NCBI RefSeq assembly: GCF_017355915.2
Contig: NZ_JAFEUV020000006.1
Location: 1-64,000, forward strand
Source: Telluribacter roseus
Lineage (GTDB): Bacteria > Bacteroidota > Bacteroidia > Cytophagales > Spirosomataceae
Reading direction: 5' to 3'
Length of the DNA: 64,000 nt
In this document: positions 44,019-52,980 of the stretch, one piece after another
How positions within the stretch are numbered: position 1 is the first letter of the stretch
Layout of the letters: every line of letters starts with the position of its first letter
Program-made: the position numbers and the translations under genes
The notes under the pieces: generated by a model
Told to the model about the DNA's origin: nothing
What the model saw: only the letters and a program-made list of their open reading frames with translations
Databases searched by the model: none

Positions 44019-44555
44019 ATGCGTAAATTATCAATCGAAGAAATGGACCGCTTGTCGGTGGACCAGTTCAAAACCGCCGATAAATTTCCGTTTGTGATCG
44101 TTCTGGATAACATCAGGAGTCTGAATAACGTGGGGTCATTTTTCCGGACAGCTGATGCCTTCCGGGCGCAGAAGATCTACCTCTGTGGCTTTACGCAGAG
44201 CCCTCCGCACCGCGAGATCACCCGAAGCGCCCTGGGAGCCGAGCTATCGGTAGACTGGGAAAAGGTAGAAGATACCTGCGAGGCTGTAGAGCGACTACGC
44301 AACGAAGGGTACCGCATAGTGGCCGTTGAGCAGGCCGAAGGTAGCGAATTGCTGCAGGATTTTCAGGCCGAAAAGGATGTGCCTTATGCCTTTGTGTTTG
44401 GGAATGAGGTAGAAGGAGTAGCCGACGAAGTCATAGCCCTGGCAGATGCCTGCGTTGAAATTCCGCAGTTCGGAACCAAACATTCTTTCAATGTCTCAGT
44501 TTCTGCAGGTATTGTGTTATGGGAATTTATAAGACAACAATTAACAAATTCATAA
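44019..44555 (+). CDS. SpoU/TrmH family RNA 2'-O-methyltransferase
   Basis: A 178-residue SPOUT-class methyltransferase. The three SpoU motifs are present: NNVGSFFRTADAF (about residues 35-47, with the catalytic Arg), FGNEVEGV (about 127-134) and IPQFGTKHSFNVSVSAGIV (about 148-166, the knotted SAM site). It lacks an N-terminal substrate-binding domain, so it is one of the short forms. It methylates the ribose of tRNA or rRNA, and the particular target cannot be read from the sequence. It is a single gene with a promoter box upstream. Confidence 0.93.
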   Translation: MRKLSIEEMDRLSVDQFKTADKFPFVIVLDNIRSLNNVGSFFRTADAFRAQKIYLCGFTQSPPHREITRSALGAELSVDWEKVEDTCEAVERLRNEGYRIVAVEQAEGSELLQDFQAEKDVPYAFVFGNEVEGVADEVIALADACVEIPQFGTKHSFNVSVSAGIVLWEFIRQQLTNS

Positions 44556-44666
44556 TCTGGTGTAATTGGAATTAGAGACGGTGGACTTGTATTTTTAACT
44601 TTTATTTTGATGTTTTAACAAGTACCTCTGCTAGGTAAAGCAATCATTCTTTTTTACATATTATTT

Positions 44667-45176
44667 ATGAAATCTATCAAAAAGAAATTAACCGCTGATA
44701 TCGCCAGTGCTTTGGAAGGCAAGCTGGGTGATATAGACACCAATGCCAAGAAAGTAAAGAAAGCGGTTGAAAAAGCAGCCGAAAAGCTGGCTAAGAAGGT
44801 ACTTAAGCTAAAGAAGGAAGAGGAGAAAGATAAGGAGAAAGATCAGAAGAAAGCCAGGAAGAAGGAAGAGGATAAAGAAAAGAAAGCCCAGAAAAAAGCG
44901 ACTAAAAGGCTGGAAAAGGTCCAGAAGAACGCAGCAAGGGCTGCGGGCAAGAAATCTAAAAAACAAGCAGTAGAGGCGGTGTCTCCTGCGGCCGTAACAC
45001 TGGCAGCCGAGTCAGCAACGCTGGCAGCTCCTGCCCGAACTTCACGAGCGGCAGCCCCCAAACCTGCTGCTACCCGTGGTCGGGGCACTGCTGCCGGTCG
45101 TACCAGCAAAGCCACATCGGGTGCCAACGGGTCAGACAGCCAGGCCGAGCAGCCGGTCAATAATACAGAGCAGTAG
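44667..45176 (+). CDS. lysine/alanine-rich histone H1-like protein
   Basis: A 169-residue highly basic protein of low complexity. Residues 1-55 are predicted helical and coiled with KKVKKAVEKAAEKLAKKV, residues 55-105 are almost solid Lys/Glu/Ala charged repeats (KDKEKDQKKARKKEEDKEK type), and the C-terminal 65 residues are Ala/Thr/Pro/Ser-rich with isolated Arg and Gly (ATRGRGTAAGRTSK). This resembles bacterial histone H1-like DNA-binding proteins and suggests nucleoid or nucleic-acid binding. It could also be a membrane-associated low-complexity protein. It is encoded between a methyltransferase and a cupin gene. Low-complexity sequence makes homology assignments unreliable. Confidence 0.75.
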   Translation: MKSIKKKLTADIASALEGKLGDIDTNAKKVKKAVEKAAEKLAKKVLKLKKEEEKDKEKDQKKARKKEEDKEKKAQKKATKRLEKVQKNAARAAGKKSKKQAVEAVSPAAVTLAAESATLAAPARTSRAAAPKPAATRGRGTAAGRTSKATSGANGSDSQAEQPVNNTEQ

Positions 45177-45194
45177 TACACGAACCAGCGTATT

Positions 45195-45557
45195 GTGCCT
45201 TATATTAAGCAAGACAGACCTTTTGTAGTACCTACTACCGATGGCAAGCTCATCGAGGAGCACTACGGTCATGCTTCGGCTCATGGCGGAGCATTCAGTG
45301 TAGCCCATATGGTAGCGCCCCCCGGCTGGAGCGAGCCTTTTCAGACACCCGAGTTTGACGAGGTGACGATCCTGGTCAGCGGGCAGAAACAGGTAGAGGT
45401 AGATGGCGAGATGATCATCCTGAAAGCAGGTGAGACCCTACTGATTCAGCGCGGAACGCGCGTGCGGTACTCTAATCCGTTTGAGGAGCCTACCGAGTAC
45501 TGGTCACTGTGCGTACCGGCTTTTTCGCCGGATTCAGTCCACCGCGAGGAGATATAG
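45195..45557 (+). CDS. small cupin protein
   Basis: A 120-residue single-domain cupin that begins at GTG (45195), 18 bp after the preceding gene. The conserved double-stranded beta-helix pattern is visible: HGGAFSVAHMVAPPGW, the region EFDEVTILVSGQKQVEVDGE (cupin motif 1 like) and LKAGETLLIQRGTRVRYSNPF (motif 2). The usual two-His metal triad is only partly matched, so it may not be a metal enzyme. No substrate is evident. An intrinsic terminator follows directly. Confidence 0.8.
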   Translation: MPYIKQDRPFVVPTTDGKLIEEHYGHASAHGGAFSVAHMVAPPGWSEPFQTPEFDEVTILVSGQKQVEVDGEMIILKAGETLLIQRGTRVRYSNPFEEPTEYWSLCVPAFSPDSVHREEI

Positions 45558-45578
45558 TACTTTATTGTCAAGAGTCAG

Positions 45579-45616
45579 AAGATGCAGATTTCGTCCGGAA
45601 TCTGCATCTTTTTATT
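45579..45616 (+). terminator. terminator after the cupin gene
   Basis: Twelve-base arms AAGATGCAGATT (45579-45590) and AATCTGCATCTT (45599-45610), then T residues. The in-frame ATG at 45582 lies inside this hairpin, which argues that the next gene really starts at 45633. Confidence 0.92.
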
Positions 45617-45632
45617 TTCAAATATACACACC

Positions 45633-47315
45633 ATGATCCGTAGAATAGCGCCCCTATTGCTGCTGTTGGTCGGGCTTCAGTATACCTATGGACAGAGCTA
45701 CAACAGCGTAGTCATCACTGAAATTATGGCTGACCCGACTCCGGTGGTGGGGCTACCCGATGCCGAGTACATCGAGCTGTATAACCGCAGTCAGCAGCCG
45801 GTATCGCTGCGGGGATGGCGGCTCGTTATGGGTAATCGTTCCGCTGTTTTTCCTGATTCCCTACTGGCGCCGGGTCAGTATGCTATAGTATGTGGGCGCC
45901 CGTCTCTTCCCCTGTTAAGTACCTTCGGCAAAGTCATCGTTCTAAGCTCAGTTACTCTCCCTAACGAAGGGGCTACGCTGGCCCTGCGGGATGCAAGGGG
46001 GCAACTAGTCTTCGCGGTTACGTACTCACTCAACTGGTGGCCTCAGGACCGCCGGCAGGGCGGCTATGCGATCGAGATGGTAGATACGGATAATCCCTGC
46101 GGAGAGTTGGACAACTGGCGGGTATCGACCTCTCCGCGGGGAGGTACTCCGGCCACCGCTAACTCAGTCAGAGCGGCTAATCCGGACCTGCGGGCACCGG
46201 CTATCGAGCGGGTAGATGTAGCTACGGCTAACCAGATGACGGTACAGTTCAGCGAGAGGCTGGATAGCCTGAGTACCACTAACGCGGCGGCGTTTGCTCT
46301 GTCAGGAAGGCAGATCATAGGCCGTACCTTAGAAACACCTTCTTTCCGTAGGGTAACGCTCACGCTGGACGCCCCCCTGCAGGAGCGGCAGTCGTACGAA
46401 CTGAAGGTCCGTAATATAGCCGATTGCGCGGGTAATCTGCTGCGGGAAGAAAAGTGGACGCTGGGGCTGCCTACCCGTGCGGATTCGGGGGATGTGGTAC
46501 TGAGCGAAATTCTGTTCAACCCGCGCACGGGAGGTGTGGATTTTGTGGAAGTGTACAACCGTACTTCCAGCTACTTCAACCTCAAAGATTGGGCCTTGGG
46601 TAATGTCAGAGCCGGTGGACCGGCCAATCTTCGTATCCTGGCTACGGATGACCTGCTGCTGGGACCCAACGAGTACCTGGCTTTTACTACTGATCCTGCC
46701 GTGGTGCAGGACCAGTACCCGTCGGATAAGCCGCGGCGAATACTACGGGTACCATCCCTCCCGTCTTTTCCTAATGTGGAAGGAGGGGTGGTACTATTGG
46801 ATCAGGGTGGACGGCTCTTTGACCGTTTTGACTACCACGAGAACTACCACTCGCCTTTACTGCTCAGTCGCGAGGGCGTCTCTTTGGAGCGCATGTACTT
46901 TGACCAGCCCGCCAACACCCCTTCCAACTGGCATTCGGCCGCCTCCACGGTGGGCTATGCTACTCCCGGCTATGCCAATTCGCAGGGCATACCGGAGGTC
47001 GCGGATGGCTTTGTGGTAGAGCCGGAGGCTTTTACACCTGATGACGACGGGATGGACGATTACGCTTCTATCCGCTATACACTTTCGGCCGCCGGGCAGG
47101 TAGCCACAATCCGGATCTTCGATACAAGCGGCAGGCTTATAAAAAATCTGGTGCAGAATCAGTTGATTGGTACTACAGGAGATGTGCGCTGGGACGGAAC
47201 CGACGAGCGTGGCGAAGCCGTACGTATGGGTTACTACCTGCTGCTGATCGATACCTTTGATACCCGTGGCAACACGCAGCAGTACAAAAAGCGCGTAGTG
47301 GTGGTGAGGAGGTAG
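45633..47315 (+). CDS. lamin-tail-domain surface protein with a FlgD-like C terminus
   Basis: A 560-residue exported protein with signal peptide IRRIAPLLLLLVGLQYTYGQ. Two LTD (lamin tail) domains are visible: residues about 24-150 (VVITEIMADPTPVVGLPDAEY, EYIELYNRS) and about 290-420 (VVLSEILFNPRTGGVDFVEVYNR), with an Ig-like region between (AIERVDVATANQMTVQF). The last 100 residues contain FTPDDDGMDDYASIRY and WDGTDERGEAVRMGYYLLLI, a FlgD-Ig-like / gliding-motility-type C-terminal domain used by T9SS substrates in this phylum. Such proteins are cell-surface or adhesin-like. It is monocistronic, downstream of the cupin terminator. Confidence 0.85.
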   Translation: MIRRIAPLLLLLVGLQYTYGQSYNSVVITEIMADPTPVVGLPDAEYIELYNRSQQPVSLRGWRLVMGNRSAVFPDSLLAPGQYAIVCGRPSLPLLSTFGKVIVLSSVTLPNEGATLALRDARGQLVFAVTYSLNWWPQDRRQGGYAIEMVDTDNPCGELDNWRVSTSPRGGTPATANSVRAANPDLRAPAIERVDVATANQMTVQFSERLDSLSTTNAAAFALSGRQIIGRTLETPSFRRVTLTLDAPLQERQSYELKVRNIADCAGNLLREEKWTLGLPTRADSGDVVLSEILFNPRTGGVDFVEVYNRTSSYFNLKDWALGNVRAGGPANLRILATDDLLLGPNEYLAFTTDPAVVQDQYPSDKPRRILRVPSLPSFPNVEGGVVLLDQGGRLFDRFDYHENYHSPLLLSREGVSLERMYFDQPANTPSNWHSAASTVGYATPGYANSQGIPEVADGFVVEPEAFTPDDDGMDDYASIRYTLSAAGQVATIRIFDTSGRLIKNLVQNQLIGTTGDVRWDGTDERGEAVRMGYYLLLIDTFDTRGNTQQYKKRVVVVRR

Positions 47316-47456
47316 GGGTAAAAGGAGGAAAGGAATAAAGGAGGAGGGGAGGAAGGAGGAAAGTTGTCTATCAATTTATCGAAGCTAACTCTGCCGAAGC
47401 CAATGTTCCAACGGCCTATAGTGGCAGCCTAAGTCATAGAGCCTATTGCCTAAAGC

Positions 47457-47485
47457 AACATAGGGAGCTATTAGCTCCCTATGTT
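47457..47485 (-). terminator. hairpin at the end of the FG-GAP gene
   Basis: AACATAGGGAGCTA (47457-47470) and TAGCTCCCTATGTT (47472-47485) form a long perfect stem just 3 bp from the FG-GAP stop. The T tract is weak, so it is a hairpin terminator of moderate confidence. Confidence 0.6.
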
Positions 47486-47487
47486 AT

Positions 47488-50400
47488 CTACAAATCTACT
47501 TTGCGTTTATTTCCCTTTTGGTCTATGACTTCTACACTCACTACGTCTTTACTTAGTAAGAGTGAGTGGGACGACTGGGACAGGAACGAAGAGCCGTAGC
47601 CTATTTCTTCCCGCCGGGTTTGTCCATTCTTCAGACGCAGTAGCGCCGTAGTTTCCTGTGGAGCCAGTGTAATACGTTTTACTGGTTGGCTACCCGTGAA
47701 GAATTTCAGCTGGTCACGGTTCTGGGAGGCCGTAATCATGAGCTGTCCTTTGGCATTGGCTAGTCGTACTGCTCCTTTGGCGTCACCCCGAACGCAAAAG
47801 CCACTCTGCTGGGGGAGGAGCGGCTGGAAGTTACCCTTGCCGTCTCCTTTGAGTACCAGGCCATAGAAGGCATCGTACCGGCCAACGACCGTTTCGGAGC
47901 CGTAGTTATTACCCGTTAGTACCACGTCCAGGTTACCATCCTGATCCACGTCTTCGGCCACCATACCGTATAGTGGCGCAACCTGAGCCTGTATAGGTAG
48001 TTCGGTGATCTTGAACGTACCATTGCCCTGGTTTTCCAGGTAGCTGCTCTTCATCCAGTTAGCTCTCAGTACCAGAGCATCTTTTAGCTCTTCGGGTTTC
48101 AGGATGTCGTTGATGGTTGCCTGCGAAAATTTAGCGTACTCCTGGAAGCGCTGGCGGGCCTGGATTATCTGCTTACCCAGTTCATCACGGGTATTGTACG
48201 TAAATTCCTTATAGGTATCATCCTGAGCCTTGTAGTATACCGTCGGAATGGCGTCAAAGAACCCGTCGTTGTTGAAGTCCTTGGCGTACATACTGATCGG
48301 CTGACGGTCACTAGCACGGTTGAGGGTATTGGTACCCAGGTTACCGGCTATGTAGTCGATATCGCCATCGTTATCAAAGTCTCCGGCGGTGAGGCTGTTC
48401 CACCAGCCCTTATACGACTCCAGACCACTGGTAGCGGGCTGAAGCTTGCCGTTGGTGTTTTTCAGGAAAGTGAGCGGCATCCATTCACCCGCCAGCAGCA
48501 GATCTACCCAGCCGTCGTTGTCGTAGTCGGTCCACAGCGCGTCACAGATCAGCCCGATTCCGTTCAGATTCTGGGCTACCTGCGAGGTAACGTCGGTGAA
48601 TTTAACCTGGCCTTTGGATGAATCATTGCGGAGGATATAGCTGGATACCGGTTTGGGATAGGCACCGGGTTCTAGCCGGCCGCCCACAAACAGATCCAGG
48701 TCACCATCCCGGTCAAAGTCGGCCGCTTTGACGCAGGAGCCACTGCTCATGAACTGTGGTAGAGCCTGGTTAGCCAACTGGAAGTTGCCCTTACCGTCGT
48801 TGAGGTACAACCGGTCGAGCAGGGCAGGGGAGTTGGCCTGATGCTCGTAGCTACCGCTGACAATGTACAGGTCCAGATCCCCGTCATTCTCCACGTCAAA
48901 GAGTAGTACGCCCATATCTTCGGATATCTTCTCGATACCATCAGTACCCGGTAGTAAATCTTTTACTGCAAACTGACCAGCAGTATTCTGGATCATGAAG
49001 CGCCCCTTGTGCTGGTACGATCCTCCCACAAAGATATCATCCAGACCATCGCCATTGACATCGCCTACGGCCAGCGCCGGACCAAACTGTGAAAGCTTAT
49101 GCGGGAGCAGCTTCTGCACGTTGAAGTCGATCACATCCATTTCTTCGTGCTTATAACCTACGTTGAGCGTATTAGTGATATCATTAAAAAGTGCCGGAGG
49201 GGATGTACCCGCCGCTATAGACTGATTGGTGTCCATAGTGGCATTTTTTTCGTCAAGTGTCAGTACCTGATTGGCCTTTACATTTTTTAGAATCTGGGTT
49301 TTGCCTCCCTGCCATACTATTTTCAACTGATCCACCTGCTGTACCTTACCCAGTCCGAAGTGAGCTACCTGCTCCACCGTCGAAAGGTACCCACGGTAGG
49401 GAGTATGGTCATATACCTGCTTCTGTCCGCCCTGATACTGGATTTCAATCCAGGCTCCCAGGCCCATGGGGTTGGTCTTGCTGCCATTCAGTTTTACCCG
49501 CAGGTAGTTACTTTCTTCCGGCTTTTGCTGCACCAGGTTATTCCGGTATACAGAGGCCGAGTCATTGATGTTATTAACGATGTAGTCCAGGTCGCCGTCA
49601 TTATCCAGGTCGGCGTAGGCGGCTCCGTTGGAGAAGCTGGGCTCTTTGATCCCCCACTGATCCGTCACATCCTCAAACTGCAGATTCCCCTTGTTATGAA
49701 AAGCAAAGTTTTTGAGCTTAACCGACGGGATGTACTGGAGCATTTCCATCCTGGACATCAGGCTCGATACTTCCCCCCGATAAGCGATAAAGTCAAGATC
49801 AGTAATATCACGGGGGAAGCCATTGGTAACGATCATATCCCGCTTGCCGTCGTTGTCGAAGTCGGTGACCATGGGAGCCCAGCTCCAATCCGTCTCGGCC
49901 ACACCCGATAGTAAGCTTATATCGCTGAAAACCGGATGTCCACTAGTGGGATCAATCCCTTGGTTGAGCTGTAGGGTGTTGCGCGCATACTGGTGCTGGT
50001 AGCCAAATCGCTCGTTGTTCTGGTAGGTAACGTAGCTACCCGCCGGAGTCATCATTTTTTTGCGGTAGTTGGTCGCTGGCATCATGTCCAGCGCTATCAC
50101 ATCCACCAATCCATCGTTGTTGATGTCGCTGATGTCGTTACCCATGGCGGAGTGGGAAGTGTGCTTAAAGTAAGCAGCCGCCTGATCCGTAAAGGTTCCG
50201 TTGCCGTTGTTGATATACAGCAGGTCGTTGGTGAGGTAGTCGTTGGTCACGTAGATGTCCTTCCAGCCATCCTGGTTGATGTCGGTGATGTTGACACCTA
50301 GTCCGTAACCCTCTATAAGTATACCTGCTTCTTTGGATACATTAGTAAATACCGGATGGCCAAGGGCTTCGTCCCAATCATTGCGATAGAGGCGGTCGGT

Positions 50401-51048
50401 GCGCTTGGAGGAGCCATCCCGGATCTTCTCGTGGTACTTGTTGGGGAAGTTGCGGTCGTCCATTTCGTTGACCACCAGAAACAGGTCCGCATCTCCGTCG
50501 TTGTCGTAGTCGAAGAAGGCTGCCGTAGTCGTGTGGCTGGTATCGGCTACCCCGTACTCCCGGGCCATATCCTTGAATACAGGTACCCCGTCGGTGCCAG
50601 CCCCCTGATTAACATACAGCATATTGGCGCGTTCCTGAGCACCTTTCTTAGCCGTTGCACAGACGTATATATCGAGCAGGCCGTCGTTGTTGATGTCAAT
50701 GAGGGCTACCCCCGACGACCACCGCTTGTCGGCACTTACTCCGGCTTTGTCCGTAATATCTTCAAATTTAAAATCTCCTTTGTTCAGGTATAGTTTGTTG
50801 CTGGTGGTATTACCGGTAAAGTAGACGTCCGTCAGGCTATCATTATTGAAATCGCCCAGAGCAACTCCGCCACCGTTGTAGACGTACTCAAAAGCAAGAA
50901 TATTCATGGTATCGTTTTCGGTTATGCGGTTGGCAAAACGGATACCGGTGTCGTCTGGAGATAAAGAGGTAAACAGCGTGTCGTTATTCTTACACGAAGC
51001 AAAAAGTAGTCCTGTAATTAATAACAGATAGGGGGTGAGCCTGCACAT
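47488..51048 (-). CDS. FG-GAP/VCBS repeat lipoprotein with UnbV/ASPIC domain (CRTAC1-like)
   Basis: An 1186-residue exported lipoprotein (leader CRLTPYLLLITGLLFASC, lipid on Cys19). Two blocks of FG-GAP/VCBS repeats with calcium-loop phrases such as DFNNDSLTDVYF, DINNDGLLDIYV and DFDNDGKRDMIV form beta-propellers on each side of an ASPIC/UnbV domain (about 515-590, with GLGAWIEIQYQGG). This arrangement is the CRTAC1-like protein often found after a SusC/SusD pair in Bacteroidota. It is likely an outer-membrane surface-exposed protein acting with the SusCD transporter. No enzymatic motif is seen. A terminator at 51073 lies between it and susD, so expression levels may differ. Confidence 0.92.
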   Translation of the reverse strand: MCRLTPYLLLITGLLFASCKNNDTLFTSLSPDDTGIRFANRITENDTMNILAFEYVYNGGGVALGDFNNDSLTDVYFTGNTTSNKLYLNKGDFKFEDITDKAGVSADKRWSSGVALIDINNDGLLDIYVCATAKKGAQERANMLYVNQGAGTDGVPVFKDMAREYGVADTSHTTTAAFFDYDNDGDADLFLVVNEMDDRNFPNKYHEKIRDGSSKRTDRLYRNDWDEALGHPVFTNVSKEAGILIEGYGLGVNITDINQDGWKDIYVTNDYLTNDLLYINNGNGTFTDQAAAYFKHTSHSAMGNDISDINNDGLVDVIALDMMPATNYRKKMMTPAGSYVTYQNNERFGYQHQYARNTLQLNQGIDPTSGHPVFSDISLLSGVAETDWSWAPMVTDFDNDGKRDMIVTNGFPRDITDLDFIAYRGEVSSLMSRMEMLQYIPSVKLKNFAFHNKGNLQFEDVTDQWGIKEPSFSNGAAYADLDNDGDLDYIVNNINDSASVYRNNLVQQKPEESNYLRVKLNGSKTNPMGLGAWIEIQYQGGQKQVYDHTPYRGYLSTVEQVAHFGLGKVQQVDQLKIVWQGGKTQILKNVKANQVLTLDEKNATMDTNQSIAAGTSPPALFNDITNTLNVGYKHEEMDVIDFNVQKLLPHKLSQFGPALAVGDVNGDGLDDIFVGGSYQHKGRFMIQNTAGQFAVKDLLPGTDGIEKISEDMGVLLFDVENDGDLDLYIVSGSYEHQANSPALLDRLYLNDGKGNFQLANQALPQFMSSGSCVKAADFDRDGDLDLFVGGRLEPGAYPKPVSSYILRNDSSKGQVKFTDVTSQVAQNLNGIGLICDALWTDYDNDGWVDLLLAGEWMPLTFLKNTNGKLQPATSGLESYKGWWNSLTAGDFDNDGDIDYIAGNLGTNTLNRASDRQPISMYAKDFNNDGFFDAIPTVYYKAQDDTYKEFTYNTRDELGKQIIQARQRFQEYAKFSQATINDILKPEELKDALVLRANWMKSSYLENQGNGTFKITELPIQAQVAPLYGMVAEDVDQDGNLDVVLTGNNYGSETVVGRYDAFYGLVLKGDGKGNFQPLLPQQSGFCVRGDAKGAVRLANAKGQLMITASQNRDQLKFFTGSQPVKRITLAPQETTALLRLKNGQTRREEIGYGSSFLSQSSHSLLLSKDVVSVEVIDQKGNKRKVDL

Positions 51049-51072
51049 AACTCATTCAAGTAAGGGTAATGA

Positions 51073-51104
51073 AAAAGAGATGGTAAATTAATACCATCTC
51101 TTTT
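51073..51104 (-). terminator. hairpin between susD-like and FG-GAP genes
   Basis: Thirteen-base arms AAAAGAGATGGTA (51073-51085) and TACCATCTCTTTT (51092-51104) form a perfect stem with T tracts on both sides. It lies 30 bp after the SusD stop and probably ends or attenuates the susCD transcript before the FG-GAP gene. Confidence 0.8.
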
Positions 51105-51134
51105 AAAACGTTAGATTAATCAGGAAATTATTGA

Positions 51135-52877
51135 TTAAAAACCTGGGTTTTGCTTCAGAATATCAGCACCTAGAAGGTCAATCTGAGCCTGAGGGATTGG
51201 GAGGTACTCATCCTGGTTAGGAGTGAATTTTGCACCACCCAAAGCAGTTGTCAGGTACTTGCTTTCGTAAGCCAGGTAACCGTTCAGGTAAGGCGCTGCG
51301 ATACCCCAGCGTACCAGGTCATAGAAGCGGTGACCTTCATCCGAAAGTTCAAGCTTACGCTCAAAACGTACGGCCTGACGAGCACTTTCTTTGGTAGCAA
51401 ACTGTGAAGCAGGATATGGACTAATCACATAATTAGCAGCAGGTGCACCATTCTTCATTACGAAACCAGCCGGGTTAGCTGCACGGGCACGTACCATGTT
51501 AGTGTATTCCATAGCCTTAGTCAGACTACCCGCTTCGATTTCGGCCTCAGCAGCCATCAGCAATACGTCAGCAAAACGAATGATAGTTACGTTAAGCGCG
51601 GTATAAGCAGGAGTCCATGAGCTGTTATCCTGTAGAGAACCTACGTCCGAACGGTAGTAGATGAACTTCTTAGGAGCATAAGGACCACCGTTAGGCTGGT
51701 TACGAATCCAGGCGATACCTGGGAAATCCTGCCAATCCAGGTAAGGGATACCACGACGGCCTACTGCGTGGTCAAGACGAGGGTCAACCGGCTTGGTGTC
51801 TGGTGTGAAAGCAGCATCGGCAGCTACACCCATATCCGTTTTCAGCTCATTGGCTGGCTGACGGTACGACTCATCAAGCAAAGGCAGACCGTTAGCAGTA
51901 GTACGGAACGAGTTTACCAGCTCAAAGCTAGGCTGATTAAATCCACAACATCCGGCAGGTCCGTTAGGTCCTGTGTTGTAAGGATAGTTCAGGTCAAACT
52001 GTGGGTTAGCGTTGTTTACGCTACCGGTGTTAGCAGCCGCCTGGATCGCAAATACTGACTCAGCGTTATTATCGTTAGTTGCTCTGAAAATATCAGCGTA
52101 ACGAGGTACCAGCGCGTACTTCTTGCCATCAGAGGTCATACCATTGGCAATTACCTGATCGAACATAGCCTTAGCTTCGGCAAACTTATTCTGATACAGG
52201 TAAATCTTACCCAGGTATGCAGCAGCAGCCCACTTGTTGGCACGACCTACGGCTCCCTGTCTTTCAGGCAGGTTATCGAAGGCATGCTTCATATCTGCTT
52301 CGATCATTGGCCATATCTCCTTGTCGTTCTTTACCTTCTCAATACCTGATCCCACATCCACGGTCTCATCAACGTAAGGTACGTTCAGGAAGTTACGACG
52401 TAGTTCGAAGTAGTAGTGAGCACGCAGGAAGCGAGCCTCTGCACCGATACGTTGCTTTTCTGCGTCTGTTACATCGGTACCTGCCATGGTCAGCAGGTTA
52501 AGCACGTTATTAGCACGAGCTACCCCTTCGTAGAATCCACCCCAGGCCTCAGCGATTACACCCTGAGTAGTCTGGTACTCGTAGCGCTGGATAGGGTTGA
52601 TGTCGGAGAAGTCACCGGGGTCAGTTCCTTTGTTGGAGTCACCACCGCGGATAGATCCCCACACCCAGTTGTTGGCACTAGCCATACGGGCAGCGCGACC
52701 ATTAAGCTGGGCATAAGCCGAGATCAAAGCTCCTTCGAGTCCATTCTTACTGGCTAGCTGAGCCTGAGACAGCGTACCGGTAGGTCGGATAACAAGGAAA
52801 TCCTCATTACATGATACTGCAAGAAGCATGAGCGACATGGTAGTTGCTACAGCTCCCTTCTTTATTAATTTTCTCAT
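51135..52877 (-). CDS. SusD/RagB family nutrient-binding outer membrane lipoprotein
   Basis: A 580-residue SusD homologue that covers the SusC barrel and binds the ligand. It has a lipoprotein signal (LMLLAVSCNED, lipid on Cys). SusD family features: RPTGTLSQAQLASKNGLEGA at the N terminus, RIGAEARFLRAHYYFEL (the TPR-like helices), AYLGKIYLYQ, AAEAEIEAG, MVRARA and the C-terminal RFERKLELSDEGHRFYDLVRW block. It is encoded right after the SusC gene with a 103-bp gap carrying a hairpin. The specific ligand is not evident, and no CAZyme gene is adjacent. Confidence 0.95.
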   Translation of the reverse strand: MRKLIKKGAVATTMSLMLLAVSCNEDFLVIRPTGTLSQAQLASKNGLEGALISAYAQLNGRAARMASANNWVWGSIRGGDSNKGTDPGDFSDINPIQRYEYQTTQGVIAEAWGGFYEGVARANNVLNLLTMAGTDVTDAEKQRIGAEARFLRAHYYFELRRNFLNVPYVDETVDVGSGIEKVKNDKEIWPMIEADMKHAFDNLPERQGAVGRANKWAAAAYLGKIYLYQNKFAEAKAMFDQVIANGMTSDGKKYALVPRYADIFRATNDNNAESVFAIQAAANTGSVNNANPQFDLNYPYNTGPNGPAGCCGFNQPSFELVNSFRTTANGLPLLDESYRQPANELKTDMGVAADAAFTPDTKPVDPRLDHAVGRRGIPYLDWQDFPGIAWIRNQPNGGPYAPKKFIYYRSDVGSLQDNSSWTPAYTALNVTIIRFADVLLMAAEAEIEAGSLTKAMEYTNMVRARAANPAGFVMKNGAPAANYVISPYPASQFATKESARQAVRFERKLELSDEGHRFYDLVRWGIAAPYLNGYLAYESKYLTTALGGAKFTPNQDEYLPIPQAQIDLLGADILKQNPGF

Positions 52878-52930
52878 AGTATAATATCAAGAATTTTTGT
52901 CCTAAAACGATTATATCGTTAGTGTATTTT

Positions 52931-52971
52931 GTGAGGAGCAGCAATTTGTAAAGGAATTTTCTGCTCCTCAC
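52931..52971 (-). promoter_or_regulatory. intercistronic hairpin between susC-like and susD-like genes
   Basis: Eleven-base arms GTGAGGAGCAG (52931-52941) and CTGCTCCTCAC (52961-52971) are perfectly complementary. On the transcript (minus strand) there is no T tract after the stem, so it is more likely an mRNA-processing or stabilising structure than a terminator. Confidence 0.6.
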
Positions 52972-52980
52972 GAAGGGGTA

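Noticed and set aside
45582-45632. Upstream start of the lamin-tail gene
   Set aside because: It falls in the cupin terminator hairpin and does not give a signal peptide. ATG 45633 does.
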